A stretch of DNA of 64,000 nt, taken from assembly GCA_034231615.1 (NCBI GenBank), contig CM067306.1, positions 61,525,475 through 61,589,474 of the forward strand. The letters run 5' to 3'. A program made the position numbers and the translations under genes. The notes beneath the pieces are model-generated. The model was not told the origin of the DNA. It ran no database searches and worked only from the letters and a program-made list of their open reading frames with translations. The DNA is from Meghimatium bilineatum. Lineage: Eukaryota; Mollusca; Gastropoda; Stylommatophora; Philomycidae. Positions 22,885-63,739 of the stretch are shown here, piece by piece; the first letter of the stretch is position 1; every line of letters starts with the position of its first letter.

Positions 22885-24195
22885 TATGTATTGTTAATTG
22901 ATAATTGATGAAAGTGGTATATATGTGTGGGTAATTGATAATTGATGAAAGTGGTATATATGTGTGGGTAATTGATAATTGATGAAAGTGGTATATATGT
23001 ATGGGTAATTGATAATTGATGAAAGTGGTATATATGTGTGGATAATTGATAATTGATGAAAGTGGTATATATGTGTGGGTAATTGATAATTGATGAAAGT
23101 GGTATATATGTATGGGTAATTGATAATTGATGAAAGTGGTATATATGTGTGGATAATTGATAATTGATGAAAGTGGTATATATGTATGGGTAATTGATAA
23201 TTGATGAAAGTGGCATATATGTGTGGGTAATTGATAATTGATGAAAGTGGTATATATGTATGGGTAATTGATAATTGATGAAAGTGGCATATATGTGTGG
23301 GTAATTGATAATTGATGAAAGTGGTATATATGTATGGGTAATTGATAATTGATGAAAGTGGTATATATGTGTGGGTAATTGATAATTGATGAAAGTGGTA
23401 TATATGTATGGGTAATTGATAATTGATGAAAGTGGTATATATGTATGGGTAATTGATAATTGATGAAAGTGGTATATATGTGTGGATAATTGATAATTGA
23501 TGAAAGTGGTATATATGTGTGGGTAAATGATAATTGATGAAAGTGGTATATATGTGTGGGTAATTGATAATTGATGAAAGTGGTATATATCTGTGGGTAA
23601 TTGATAATTGATGAAAGTGGTATATATGTATGGGTAATTGATAATTGATGAAAGTGGTATATATGTATGGGTAATTGATAATTGATGAAAGTGGTATATA
23701 TGTGTGGGTAATTGATAATTGATGAAAGTGGTATATATGTGTGGGTAATTGATAATTGATGAAAGTGGTATATATGTGTGGGTAATTGATAATTGATGAA
23801 AGTGGCATATATGTGTGGGTAATTGATAATTGATGAAAGTGGCATATATGTGTGGGTAATTGATAATTGATGAAAGTGGTATATATGTGTGGGTAATTGA
23901 TAATTGATGAAAGTGGTATATATGTGTGGGTAAATGATAATTGATGAAAGTGGTATATATATGTGTGGGTAATTGATAATTGATGAAAGTGGTATATATA
24001 TGTGTGGGTAATTGATAATTGATGAAAGTGGTATATATGTGTGGGTAATTGATAATTTATGAAAGTGGTATATATGTGTGGGTAATTGATAATTGATGAA
24101 AGTGATATATATGTGTGGATAATTGATAATAGATTAAAGTGGTATATATGTGTGGCTAGTTGATAATTTTGATAACTGATGAAAGTGGTATGCAC
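22885..24195. repeat. 37-bp minisatellite, about 35 copies
   Basis: Head-to-tail copies of a 37-bp unit contain GTGGTATATATGTGTGGGTA and TTGATAATTGATGAAA. There are regular single-base variants (GTGTGGG, GTATGGG, GTGTGGA, GGCATATA). The unit length is not a multiple of 3, so each minus frame cycles through all three readings of the unit and stays open for hundreds of codons. These long antisense frames are artefacts. Confidence 0.95.
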
Positions 24196-24199
24196 TCTA

Positions 24200-24430
24200 A
24201 CACCCCCCCCCCCCCCCGAAGCAAATCAGAACATGACTTTTAGTAATTGGAACACTGCCAAAAGGTGAGAAAAAAGCCTGGATACCTGTAACGATTTTCA
24301 CCAAAAGATCATAAAATAACACAATTTGACAGGCAGAAATGTAAGTACAAATTACCTTTTCCTGGTTTGTGGTGTTTTTTTTACGTCCTCCCTTTCTCCC
24401 CCCCCCCCCTCCGCCATTGAGAAGATTACA
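24200..24430. repeat. Poly-C tract and associated dispersed element
   Basis: A run of about 16 C is followed by CAGAACATGACTTTTAGTAA and a CAAAAGGTGAG block. A second C run lies near 24400-24409. Related blocks occur near 36765, 49900 and 55270, always near C- or G-rich runs, so this is a small dispersed element. Confidence 0.6.
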
Positions 24431-24544
24431 CCGACTGTCCTAATATTCTTGTTTTAAGAGAGATCTGCTGGGAGTTTGAGAATGAATGTAAAATATGTGT
24501 GTCTTACTCTCAATCCGTGATCCACGAGTTTCAGAATAGATGGC

Positions 24545-25175
24545 TGCCTCATGGGCTATGAGTGCATGGAATATTATTGTTTCAGGTTGTCTCATGAGTG
24601 GATGGAATATTATTGTTTCAGGTTGTCTCATGAGTGGATGGAATATTATTGTTTCAGGTTGCCTCATGAGTGGATGGAATGTTATTGTTTCAGGTTGTCT
24701 CATGAGTGGATGGAATGTTATTGTTTCAGGTTGCCTCATGAGTGGATGGAATGTTATTGTTTCAGGTTGTCTCATGAGTGGATGGAATGTTATTGTTTCA
24801 GGTTGCCTCATGAGTGGATGGAATGTTATTGTTTCAGGTTGCTTCATGAGTGGATGGAATGTTATTGTTTCAGGTTGCTTCATGAGTGGATGGAATGTTA
24901 TTGTTTCAGGTTGCCTCATGAGTGGATGGAATGTTATTGTTTCAGGTTGCTTCATGAGTGGATGGAATGTTATTGTTTCAGGTTGCCTCATGAGTGGATG
25001 GAATGTTATTGTTTCAGGTTGCCTCATGAGTGGATGGAATGTTATTGTTTCAGGTTGCCCCATGAATGGATGGAATATGTTGTTTCAGGTTGCCCCATGA
25101 GTGGATGAAATATGTTGTTTCAGGTTACCCCATGAATGGATGGAATAAGTTAACGTTTCAGGTTGCCCCGTGAGG
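24545..25175. repeat. 36-bp minisatellite, about 16 copies
   Basis: The units contain TCATGAGTGGATGGAATGTT and ATTGTTTCAGGT. The unit length is divisible by 3, so both strands carry long repetitive open frames that are not genes. A family B tail fragment (24430-24495) precedes the array. Confidence 0.95.
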
Positions 25176-25487
25176 GATAGAATATATTAACCTTTTACAC
25201 CTTTAGTGGTGATGGACACTAATATGACTAAACATCTGAGATGAAGAATGAGGAATTAATTCTACCAGGGAGCTACAGGAATAACAAGTATGTCTCTTTG
25301 ATATGTTCTTTGGAAGACTGAACACTTAGAGGTTTGATCAGAGTACAGTGATATTCTCTTAGAATCAAAGTAGTTTGAAAAGGCTGGTTTAAACGCAGCA
25401 GGTCTGGTAGTGACCACTTCCTAAAATAGAAGTCTAGCTATAGGATAACACAAATTTATCCTCCATAGCATAGAATATATATTTTTG

Positions 25488-25690
25488 GTAGCATATCCTA
25501 TCCAGGACGTAGCTATCAACCCAGCATTTGTTGGCTGTGGTGATTTTCTAGGCAATATAAATACATTCAGTAGGTTGCCATTGCTTTCTGAACGGTCCGG
25601 ATGCACAATTGCCTGTGGTGAGGATCGAACTCGGTACCTTTGCCATCACAGACGCGCTCTGTACCACTTCGCCACAGAGCCGGACAAGAA
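25488..25690 (-). mobile_element. tRNA-derived SINE (family C), well preserved
   Basis: The minus strand starts TCCGGCTCTGTGGCGAAGTG, a good A box. It continues with ACCGAGTTCGATCCTCACCA, a good B box, and the body with GCCTAGAAAATCACCACAG. It is the cleanest copy of this family in the window. Confidence 0.82.
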
Positions 25691-25847
25691 TACATAATAT
25701 ATACTAAATCGAGGAGTCTCATGGAATATTATATACATGTTGCAATTTGTGTTATCCTCAAGAAGTTTATTTTTGGAAGAGGTCGCTACCAGTCCTGCTG
25801 CACTCAAACCGGAATTTTCAAACTACTATCACTACCTAAAACGTATT

Positions 25848-25990
25848 TGTCGGGTCATTGGCGCAAATAAAATGGTGACACAGTGCATTTCCATTATCTG
25901 GACTACATCCTATTTGAAACCAAGTAGGATTGTTGTTCTGCTGCAGGAGAGATCTAGCGGGAATATGAGAATGAATGATGAAGAAAAAAC
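25848..25990 (+). mobile_element. Family B retroposed element
   Basis: The plus orientation reads GTCGGGTCATTGGCGCAAAT, CTGGACTACATCCTA, AGGAGAGATCTAGCGGGAAT and GAGAATGAATGATGAAGAA. Confidence 0.75.
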
Positions 25991-26239
25991 TACTATCACA
26001 CTGCATAGACTTACATCGGGATGATTTTTCTCTGGTCATGTGGGAGTTTGGGGTAATGACCAAGCTAACAAACTGTCAACACAGATGATAATGGGGATAT
26101 TTTGAATTTTCTATGTATGAATCTTGTGGACGAGGCTACACTGATGAATAAGACTTGTTGATAACTAACTTTGTTTGATGTATCAGCTGGTAAGTTTATC
26201 TTTGCTAAATGTCACCCATTCACAGCCTCTTCCCACTTC

Positions 26240-26425
26240 CTCCAGCGCACAATCTTTGAGTCTGTGATGGCCAAAATATTGGGTTCAAATGCCGCAGACA
26301 ATTGTTTATTTTTACCTTTCAGAGAACAATGACAAACTACTGAATGTATTTATATTGCCTAGAAAATCAATAAAGCCCAAAAAATGCTGAGTTCATGGCT
26401 ATGTCCTGAATAGAATATGCAACCA
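26240..26425 (+). mobile_element. tRNA-derived SINE (family C), decayed
   Basis: TGAGTCTGTGATGGCCAAAA and GGGTTCAAATGCCGCAGACA match the tRNA-like head. TTGCCTAGAAAATCAATAAA and the GCTGAGTTCATGGCTA block match the body. Confidence 0.7.
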
Positions 26426-26439
26426 AAACAAAAATATTG

Positions 26440-26725
26440 ATGAAGAATTACTCTGAGAAACTAGACAGGAGTCTTGATACAATCAAGGAAAAACTAGGAA
26501 AGAGTCTTAATACCATAAGGAGAAACTAGACAAAAGTCTTGGTACAATCAAGGAGAAACTAGACAAGAGTTGATACAATCAAGGTACATCTAGGAAAGAG
26601 TCTTGATACCATAAGGAGAAACTAGACAAAAGTCTTGGTACAATCAAGGAAAAACTAGGAAAGAGTATTGATACCATAAGGAGAAACTAGACAAGAGTCT
26701 TGGTACCATCAAGGAGAAACACTAC
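26440..26725. repeat. Compound tandem repeat, about 32 bp units in pairs
   Basis: Alternating units of GGAGAAACTAGACAAAAGTC / TTGGTACAATCA and AACTAGGAAAGAGTCTTGAT / ACCATAA form a higher-order repeat of about 64 bp, with some units lost. Confidence 0.8.
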
Positions 26726-26934
26726 ACTTTTTGAATGTTTTATGTGGAGAACAACCAAGAATGGAATTGCTTGCATGATAAGAATAACAGATGCATCAAC
26801 TACATAAACATTCACAATGATATAGTGTGTGAGGAAAGGAAAGTTAGTGTGTAAATCTAAATACGTTCTGAACCAAAAAATGCAAAGTGTTTGTTTTCCA
26901 TTTATACACTATGTACCGGGGGTAGGTCTTTTTA

Positions 26935-27065
26935 TTTTGTTCGCTCTTAAACTCTCATGGATCTCTCTTATAGCAGCACAGTAATTCTACAAGATTTCCA
27001 GCAGGATGTAGTTCACAGAACGTAAGCCTATCGGTTCTGTGCAAGCTGTCCAGCTTATTCCAGCA
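26935..27065 (-). mobile_element. Family B retroposed element
   Basis: As read on plus it has CTCATGGATCTCTCTTATAG, GATTTCCAGCAGGATGTAGT and a CACAGAACG block, the inverse of the family B order. Confidence 0.65.
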
Positions 27066-27089
27066 GGAAAAAAACATCAAAGAAACCCA

Positions 27090-27600
27090 ACATAGACGCA
27101 ACATAGCATACCGGATCTTAGGGCAGATATCTCCTATTTAAAAAAAAAAATATGCGCGCATGAACACCAAAACTGCACTATATAAAACTATCATCATACA
27201 ATCACTTTGCTACCAATATCATACGTGGACACTAACAACAGAATCCAAAAGAAAACTTGTTACAACAGAACTGACTTGTCTACATAGAATCCCCGAAGTA
27301 ACAATAAGAGACAGAATCAGGAACGAATACACCAGAAGATTAATAATCACAATGTCAATCCAGGATTTCATCAGAAGACAACAGATTAAGTGGTTTTCTC
27401 ATGCTTCCAGACTACCATCAGACAGTGCCCCTCAAAAAGTATTACAATACAGACACGATGGAAACAATGCCAGAGGGTGGGGAGATACCTTGCAAACGAT
27501 GGATTACATAAATAAAAAAGTCAACTAAAACAAACATAAATGAAGCACACAAAAAAGCCATCTTCAGAGAACTCGTGTAGTCCTGACGCTGCTAGGAATA
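27090..27600 (+). mobile_element. LINE ORF2 C-terminal fragment
   Basis: An open stretch reads KTIIIQSLCYQYHTWTL, KRKLVTTELTCLHRI and RRQQIKWFSHASRLP. This is the conserved order (YG-EtW, KR-L, Q-KWFGH-RL) of LINE ORF2 C-termini. It ends near a KKAIFREL block, as similar elements in the window do. It is not a cellular gene. Confidence 0.75.
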
Positions 27601-27604
27601 AATC

Positions 27605-27900
27605 AATCAATAAACCCGTAACTCTTCAGGGTCGTAGGGGTACCACATTGGATGCTTCAGCACACAGAGTCCTCCAGCATTTCCTATCCTCGGCGATGTG
27701 GATGAGTGAGGAAATGTCTTGTCCATTCCTTGATGTTGTCTGTCCATGCCTTTCTTTGCCCACCTCTGCTTCTTCCTTCTTCCCCCCCCCCACCCGACAG
27801 TTTCACTCGGTATTGTTTTTGACAAGAAAGCATGTCTACATATGTGTCCAAACCATGCAAGGAATAAAGGGGCATAAAGCGAAAAGAGTTTGCCAAAGAT
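27605..27900 (-). mobile_element. LINE 3' end, opposite orientation
   Basis: The minus strand reads GQRKAWTDNIKEWTRHFLTH, then a frame with SNVVPLRP-like ending. This is the 3' end of another LINE family, abutting the plus-strand fragment at 27090. Confidence 0.65.
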
Positions 27901-28369
27901 TGCGCACTCTACCGCAATTAAAATTAGAGCACACTCAGCACGGAATCGTACAGAAATATTGAATGTTCAAACTGCACCAAGAATCATCATAGCCAACAGG
28001 ACCATCAGGCTGGGAGCATACATGAAACACCTTGTCTGCGGGCTCACATTACTTTGAAGAACTTGAATAAAATCTCAGGTTTGATAAAACTATCCATCAT
28101 ACATACATACGTGCGTCCACTATTGTGCTAAGTACAGAATATGCCCCGTCACAACAACAAATGTGTTTCCATCACATTCTGTCCCTATCACGGGCTGGCG
28201 ATATACTATCATCATGTTTCAGGTGAAAATGCAGTATAGGCCTCCACTGGGCTATAAATAGCGCACCGTTTACATGAACGTCATGGATTTCCCTTAAAAC
28301 CAATCATATCGATAGATGCCGCGACGTCACATTTCACGCCGCATACGACAATTCTTAGAGAATTAATTC

Positions 28370-28790
28370 TTCTTCTTTCCTTCCTCCTTTACGGGTGTCG
28401 AGGGAGATACAATGTTCTTGTTCTCGCTTTTCTTGCAGTTTCAGATGTCATTTGGTGTTCGTGTAATGTCTCTTTGATGTTGTCGATCCAGCGTACTCTA
28501 GGTCTACCCTTGGCTCTTCTTTCTGCTTCTCCTCTCTTCGTATATGCTTTATAAACTAATGAATCACGCGGCATTCTTTCCAGATGACCAAACCATTGTA
28601 TCTGTTGGTTTTGTATGTATTGTAGAATTAATATGACATCCACTCTTTCTCTTATGACATTGTTTCTAATTCTGTGTCTTCTGGTCACTCCTGTGGCTTT
28701 TCTCAGACATCTTATCTCTGTTGTAACCAGTTGTCTCTTATGTTTTGTTGTTAAGGACCATATTTGACATTGGTAGCACAGGGTTGGGAT
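28370..28790 (-). mobile_element. LINE ORF2 C-terminal fragment, young copy
   Basis: The minus frame reads RRHRIRNNVIRERVDVILIL, QQIQWFGHLERMPRDSLVYK, GRPRVRWIDNIKETLHEHQ and ends TLYLPRHP. It is nearly identical to the plus copy at 41190-41800, which indicates recent activity of this family. Confidence 0.8.
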
Positions 28791-28799
28791 GAATTAATT

Positions 28800-29450
28800 A
28801 TTAATTAATTATTTATTATTAATTCTAAATACTAATTCTAATCCTTCTCCCTTCCCCCTCCATCTAATACTTACGCAACTTATCTAACACTGCAACGGTT
28901 AAAGGTTATGTAATACCTCGAAAGTAGAACAAATGTGACAACGAAGACCTATACTGCATTTTGGCCACATTGTGGGACGAGGAGATACTGTGTTTAGGCC
29001 TGTCCTTTTCATTGACAAAAGAGACTGTCCATAAATTATGTCAACAATGTCTTTGTCAATATTATACCCCCTTGTCAATAACTGTCAATATTTTACCCCC
29101 TCCGCCATGTTTACAACTTTCAAGAATTCAGGGACCCTCCTTACTTAATATCTTAAAAAATACCCCCCACTCCCCACACCCAACAAAATAATGTTGAAAG
29201 GAAAAGTTACAAAAAAATCATTACATGATGTCTACGACAATCAATACAAGGTAACTGCGTGAAATATAACAACAATTGTACTTACTTAAAACACAGATTT
29301 ATATAATCGCTTCAGTCATAAATGACGGACTATAACTAAAACTAGTGGGTAAGTACATGATTTCTATCATATTTGCATATTGTTTTCCACAAATTTTTAA
29401 CAATCTAATTAGCAGGTGCAATAAACAGTATTGTAAACGTCAACTTTTAT
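28800..29450. other. Intergenic DNA
   Basis: I see AT-rich unique sequence only, ending in a C run (29458-29470). No feature can be supported. Confidence 0.45.
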
Positions 29451-29454
29451 CAGC

Positions 29455-29835
29455 CAACCCCCCCCCCCCCAACTTCTGCATTAGTTTTCTTGGCTGTCCA
29501 TAGAATCTTCATCATTCTTCTTAAAAACCACATCTCAGTTGCCTCCAGCTTATCTTGGGCACATTTATTTACTGTCCATGCTTCACTTCCATAAAGAAGG
29601 ATTGGTTCAATATAACATTCTATCACTTGAACTCGTGTATGCATTGATATTACTCCATTACATAGAATGTTTCTAATTTTTTTAAACTATTAATTTGGTC
29701 TGTGCTATCCTGTTCTTGATCTCATTGGAGCACCTGCCATTTGTTGTTCAAATGGTGCCAAGATACTTGACTTTATCCGCTTGATTTAATTTTACATCAT
29801 TGATAGTAATTGACAGTTGTCCCCGATAGCACATT
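29455..29835 (-). mobile_element. LINE ORF2 fragment
   Basis: The minus strand reads VKYLGT and NGRCSNEIKNRI in broken frames, then VIECYIEPILLYGSEAWTVN and MWFLRRMMKILWTAKKTN. This is the typical order of LINE C-termini. It is truncated at a C run and adjoins the 40-bp minisatellite. Confidence 0.75.
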
Positions 29836-30890
29836 AAGATGAACTGTAAATTTACCAACTCCTTGTGGTACCTCTAAGATGAACTGTAAATTTACCAACT
29901 CCTTGTGGTCCCTCTAAGATGAACTGTAAATTTACCAACTCCTTGTGGTACCTCTAAGATGAACTGTAAATTTACCAACTCCTTGTGGTCCCTCTAAGAT
30001 GAACTGTAATTTTTACCAACTCCTTGTGGTCCCTCTAAGATGAACTGTAAATTTACCAACTCCTTGTGGTCCCTCTAAGATGAACTGTAAATTTATCAAC
30101 TCCTTGTGGTCCCTCTAAGATGAACTGTAAATTTACCAACTCCTTGTGGTCCCTCTAAGATGAACTGTAAATTTACCAACTCCTTGTGGTCCCTCTAAGA
30201 TGAACTGTAAATTTACCAACTCCTTGTGGTCCCTCTAAGATGAACTGTAAATTTACCAACTCCTTGTGGTCCCTCTAAGATGAACTGTAAATTTACCGAC
30301 TCCTTGTGGTCCCTCTAAGATGAACTGTAAATTTACCAACTCCTTGTGGTCCCTCTAAGATGAACTGTAAATTTACCAACTCCTTGTGGTCCCTCTAAGA
30401 TGAACTGTAAATTTACCAACTTCTTGTGGTCCCTCTAAGATGAACTGTAAATTTACCGACTCCTTGTGGTCCCTCTAAGATGAACTGTAAATTTACCAAC
30501 TCCTTGTGGTACCTCTAAGATGAACTGTAAATTTACCAACTCCTTGTGGTCCCTCTAAGATGAACTGTAAATTTACCAACTCCTTGTGGTCCCTCTAAGA
30601 TGAACTGTAAATTTACCAACTCCTTGTGGTCCATCTAAGATGAACTGTAAATTTACCAACTCCTTGTGGTCCCTCTAAGATGAACTGTAAATTTACCAAC
30701 TCCTTGTGGTCCCTCTAAGATGAACTGTAAATTTACCGACTCCTTGTGGTACCTCTAAGGTGAACTGTAGATTTACCAACTCCTTGTGGTCCCTCTAAGA
30801 TGAACTGTAAATTTACTAACTCCTTGTGGTCCCTCTAAGATGAACTGTAAATGTACTAACTCCTTGTGGTCCCTCTATGGTTAATTGTAG
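29836..30890. repeat. 40-bp minisatellite, about 26 copies
   Basis: The unit contains AAGATGAACTGTAAATTTAC and CAACTCCTTGTGGTCCCTCT. Copies are almost identical, with rare single-base changes (ACCTCT, CGACTC). The array ends about 360 bases before the first candidate exon of the CARD gene. Confidence 0.95.
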
Positions 30891-30949
30891 ATTGCCCAAC
30901 TCCTGATGTTTCCCGCTTGTGCCTTTGTCTATCTATAGCCCGAGTCGTT

Positions 30950-31135
30950 ATATATTGCTATTGTTGTATAGTTGTTACTCTTGTTGTTTTTATTGTTATT
31001 GTTGTCGTTGTCATTATTGGCGTTGTTGTTACTGCTATTGATGTTGCTGCTGGTGGTGTTGGTCTTATTGCAGCTGTTGTTGTTGCTGCTTCTGTTTCTG
31101 CTGTTGTTGTCGTGTTATATTTTCATTTTGTTGTC
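30950..31135. repeat. GTT/GCT-rich low-complexity tract
   Basis: Imperfect TTG trinucleotides produce a Val/Ala-rich open frame that is not a gene. Confidence 0.7.
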
Positions 31136-31250
31136 AATGTAGGTACATGATGTTAATAGTTGATTAGAACTACCACTCTTAATTCCATACTTACCAATGT
31201 ATTCATGTTGCAGGGTTCTGTCTATAGCAGTCTTGTGTAATCCAGACATC

Positions 31251-54842
<23,592 letters not shown>

Positions 54843-55199
54843 TAACTGTAACTGAGGTGTTTACCTGTACATGCGTATGTTAGTAAAAGTATGAAAAGAT
54901 AAGCCAATACATGTGGGCCAACCCACGAACTGCGTCAATATTCTTGGCTGCAACTATTAATCTTGTTTTTTTATTTTGTATTGATCGTTTTTATAGCAAG
55001 CTTATAGAAGACATTTATCGATGTGGAAATTAACAATAGACTGGCAAAAGCTAGTGCTGTATTTGGTACATTACGCAACAATGTAGGGCCGTAGTAAGGG
55101 GGTCTAGATAACATGGGGGGAAAAGGTTATTCACTCGCTTTTGTTTGTACTTGTTCAATATTCATGAGAATATTGGTAACCTATTGGGCAATTTTGTAA

Positions 55200-55330
55200 A
55201 AAGTGGGGGGGGGGGGTGTTATCAGCTTTTTCGCTAAATGCTAAACGCTAAAGGCTAAACGCTAAATGTCTAGTACTAAAAGTCATGCTTTCATTCCCAG
55301 GGGGGTGGGATAAATTAAGTGCCCCAACAC
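55200..55330. repeat. Poly-G tract and associated dispersed element
   Basis: A run of about 12 G is followed by four rough GCTAAACGCTAAA units and CTAGTACTAAAAGTCATGCT, then a second G run. The block matches those near 24230, 36770 and 49910. Confidence 0.6.
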
Positions 55331-55404
55331 CTTCTCTATTTTAAAAAAAATATATGTCTGTATATGTGTGTGTGTGTGTGCGTGCGTGCGTGCGTGTGTA
55401 TCTA

Positions 55405-55665
55405 CACTGAGAGGGAGGCAAAGAATATCATGCAGCACTATTTATCTATCATACATAATGTAAGAGGTGACTAAGGATGTAATGGGGTGTTGTTAGGTGC
55501 CCCATCCAATATACTGTCAAAGTGATCCAGACGGCATACTGAAGTCTGATGTGTCAGACTGATAGGCGCAGATAGGGCAACAAAATTGTAACCCCTGCAC
55601 AACGCATTCCGTTCTCTTTAATACATACTGTTCATTTTCAGGATTTTGAGAACGAAAGCAGAAGT
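55405..55665 (+). mobile_element. Family A retroposed element, diverged
   Basis: GGAGGCAAAGAATATCATGC, TAAGAGGTGACTAAGGATGT, TACTGAAGTCTGATGTGTCA and GAGAACGAAAGCAGAAG follow the family A order. A GTGTGTGCGTGCGTG tract lies just upstream. Confidence 0.75.
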
Positions 55666-55734
55666 ACCCTCGTAGAAGAGTAATTTGGTTGTTGACAGAC
55701 AAGAGCGCCATTTTGGACTGACAAGAATATTTGT

Positions 55735-56145
55735 CAACCAACCGAGAACTGGAACATGCAACAGAGAACTGGAACATTCAACAGAGAGCTGGAATATTCA
55801 ACCGAGAACTAGAACATTTAACCGAGAACTGGAACTTTCAACAGAGAACTGGAATATTCAACCAAGAACTGGAACATTCAACCGAGAACTGGAATATTCA
55901 ACCGAGATATGGAATATTCAACCGAGAACTAAAACATTCAACCGAGAACTGGAATATTCAACCGAGAACTGGAACATTCAACCGAGAACTGGAATATTCA
56001 ACCGAGATATGGAATATTCAACCGAGAACTAAAACATTCAACAGAGAACTGGAACATTCAACCGAAAACTGGAACTTTCAAACGAAAACTGGAACTTTCA
56101 ACAGAGAATTGGAACTTTCAACAGAGAATTTGAACTTTCTGTCGT
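55735..56145. repeat. 20-bp minisatellite, about 20 copies
   Basis: The unit is ACCGAGAACTGGAATATTCA with AACATTCA, CAGAGAACT and GATATGGA variants. The variants alternate, which hints at a higher-order repeat. The Glu/Asn/Arg-rich frames over it are artefacts. Confidence 0.93.
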
Positions 56146-56164
56146 TCTGTAACTTCGGTTATAA

Positions 56165-56425
56165 TCAATGGGAGATTGGAGCACCTATACTCAAGGGGAG
56201 ATTGGAGCACCTATACTCAAGGGGAGATTGGAGCACCTATACTCAAGGGGAGATTGGAGCACCTATACTTAAGAAGAGATTGGAGCACATATACTCTAGG
56301 GAAGATTTGAGCATCTATACTCAGGGGGAGATTAGAGCACATGTACACAAAGGGAGATTGAAGCATCTATACTCAAAGAGAGATTGAAGCACCTATACTC
56401 AAGAGGATATTGGAGCACCTATACT
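56165..56425. repeat. 26-bp minisatellite, about 10 copies
   Basis: The unit contains GGGGAGATTGGAGCACCTAT plus ACTCAA. Four more units resume at 56715-56805 on the far side of a SINE-like insertion. Confidence 0.9.
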
Positions 56426-56429
56426 TTAG

Positions 56430-56710
56430 AGGGTAGTCGTGTATCGCAGTGGTTAGCGCACTGCCTTCGCATATGAGTGATGTTAGGTTCATTCCCCAGT
56501 TGAGGCGGACATTTTTTTTTAGATCGTAACGGCTCCCGGGTCGACCCAGCCTTAAATGAGTACCGGATTAATCCGGGAAGTAAAGACTGCGAGAGAGAGG
56601 AGATGGCTACCGCTCTCATTTTAGAGTCACTGAAATGTGAGATCGCTAACATCTCACAACCCTACGGCATTCATAAATGTTATAGGTTACTATGCTTTTT
56701 ACTCAATATG
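56430..56710 (+). mobile_element. tRNA-derived SINE (family E) inserted in a minisatellite
   Basis: The head reads TATCGCAGTGGTTAGCGCAC (good A-box layout) and GTTAGGTTCATTCCCCAG (B box). A body with GGGTCGACCCAGCCTTAAAT and GAGTACCGGATTAATCCGGG follows. The 26-bp array is present on both sides, so the SINE landed inside it. Confidence 0.75.
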
Positions 56711-57088
56711 AGACTGACGCACCTATACTTAGGGGAGATTGGAGTACCTATACTCAGGGGGAGATTTGAGCACATGTCCACAAGGGGAGATTTGAGCACT
56801 TATAAATGCGGCGTGCGAGTTATGATGCTAAGAATATGATCATTAACTAACTAATAATGGAAGAAGTTTTAAATATGTGACTGGAAGAATGGTGATTCAA
56901 TCTTGCATAGAACTGCCAAGCTTTTATACTCCTGGCCGTGAGAACACTATCTCAAAAGGACACATGGCATACAAGAATCATATTAAAGCAAATATGTGTG
57001 AATCTTTTATTAGCGTAACATACATAAATTTGTTCCGTTAATTTTGAATAGAACTGGTTTGGTTTTTTTTAAACCTTGTCTCACCAAG

Positions 57089-63540
<6,452 letters not shown>

Positions 63541-63733
63541 CACAATCATAGTAAATTATAAAACACTATTGTTTCTCCATTAATAGGGTCTACCTGTACT
63601 ACATGAATGTGACCTTTATAAGGGTGTTAAGTAAAGCGAAATACTTTAAAAGTGACACGGTTTTACTTTTTCTGTGATTTTCGGTGATCACTTTTGTCGT
63701 GGCCGTCTACAGTATACATATTGGGTAATTCGA

Positions 63734-63739
63734 AATAAA
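63734..63739 (+). terminator. AATAAA polyadenylation signal
   Basis: A canonical signal lies about 195 bases after the stop codon at 63540 and is the first one downstream. The remaining sequence to 64000 shows no other feature. Confidence 0.55.

Noticed and set aside
22812-24195. Minus-strand open frames of 134, 330 and 433 codons
   Set aside because: They consist entirely of the 37-bp tandem repeat, overlap in several frames at once and have no start context or non-repeat part.
24440-25108. Overlapping open frames of 185-207 codons on both strands
   Set aside because: All derive from the 36-bp repeat, whose length is a multiple of 3; they contain only repeat units.
25488-25690. Possible genuine tRNA gene
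   Set aside because: A and B boxes are present, but the body is tRNA-unrelated, it recurs in several copies, and no full cloverleaf is evident; it is a tRNA-derived SINE.
54843-57088. Search for helicase exons that would complete a RIG-I-like receptor
   Set aside because: No Walker A, DExD/H box or other helicase motif is seen on the plus strand; the stretch is filled by repeats and a SINE.
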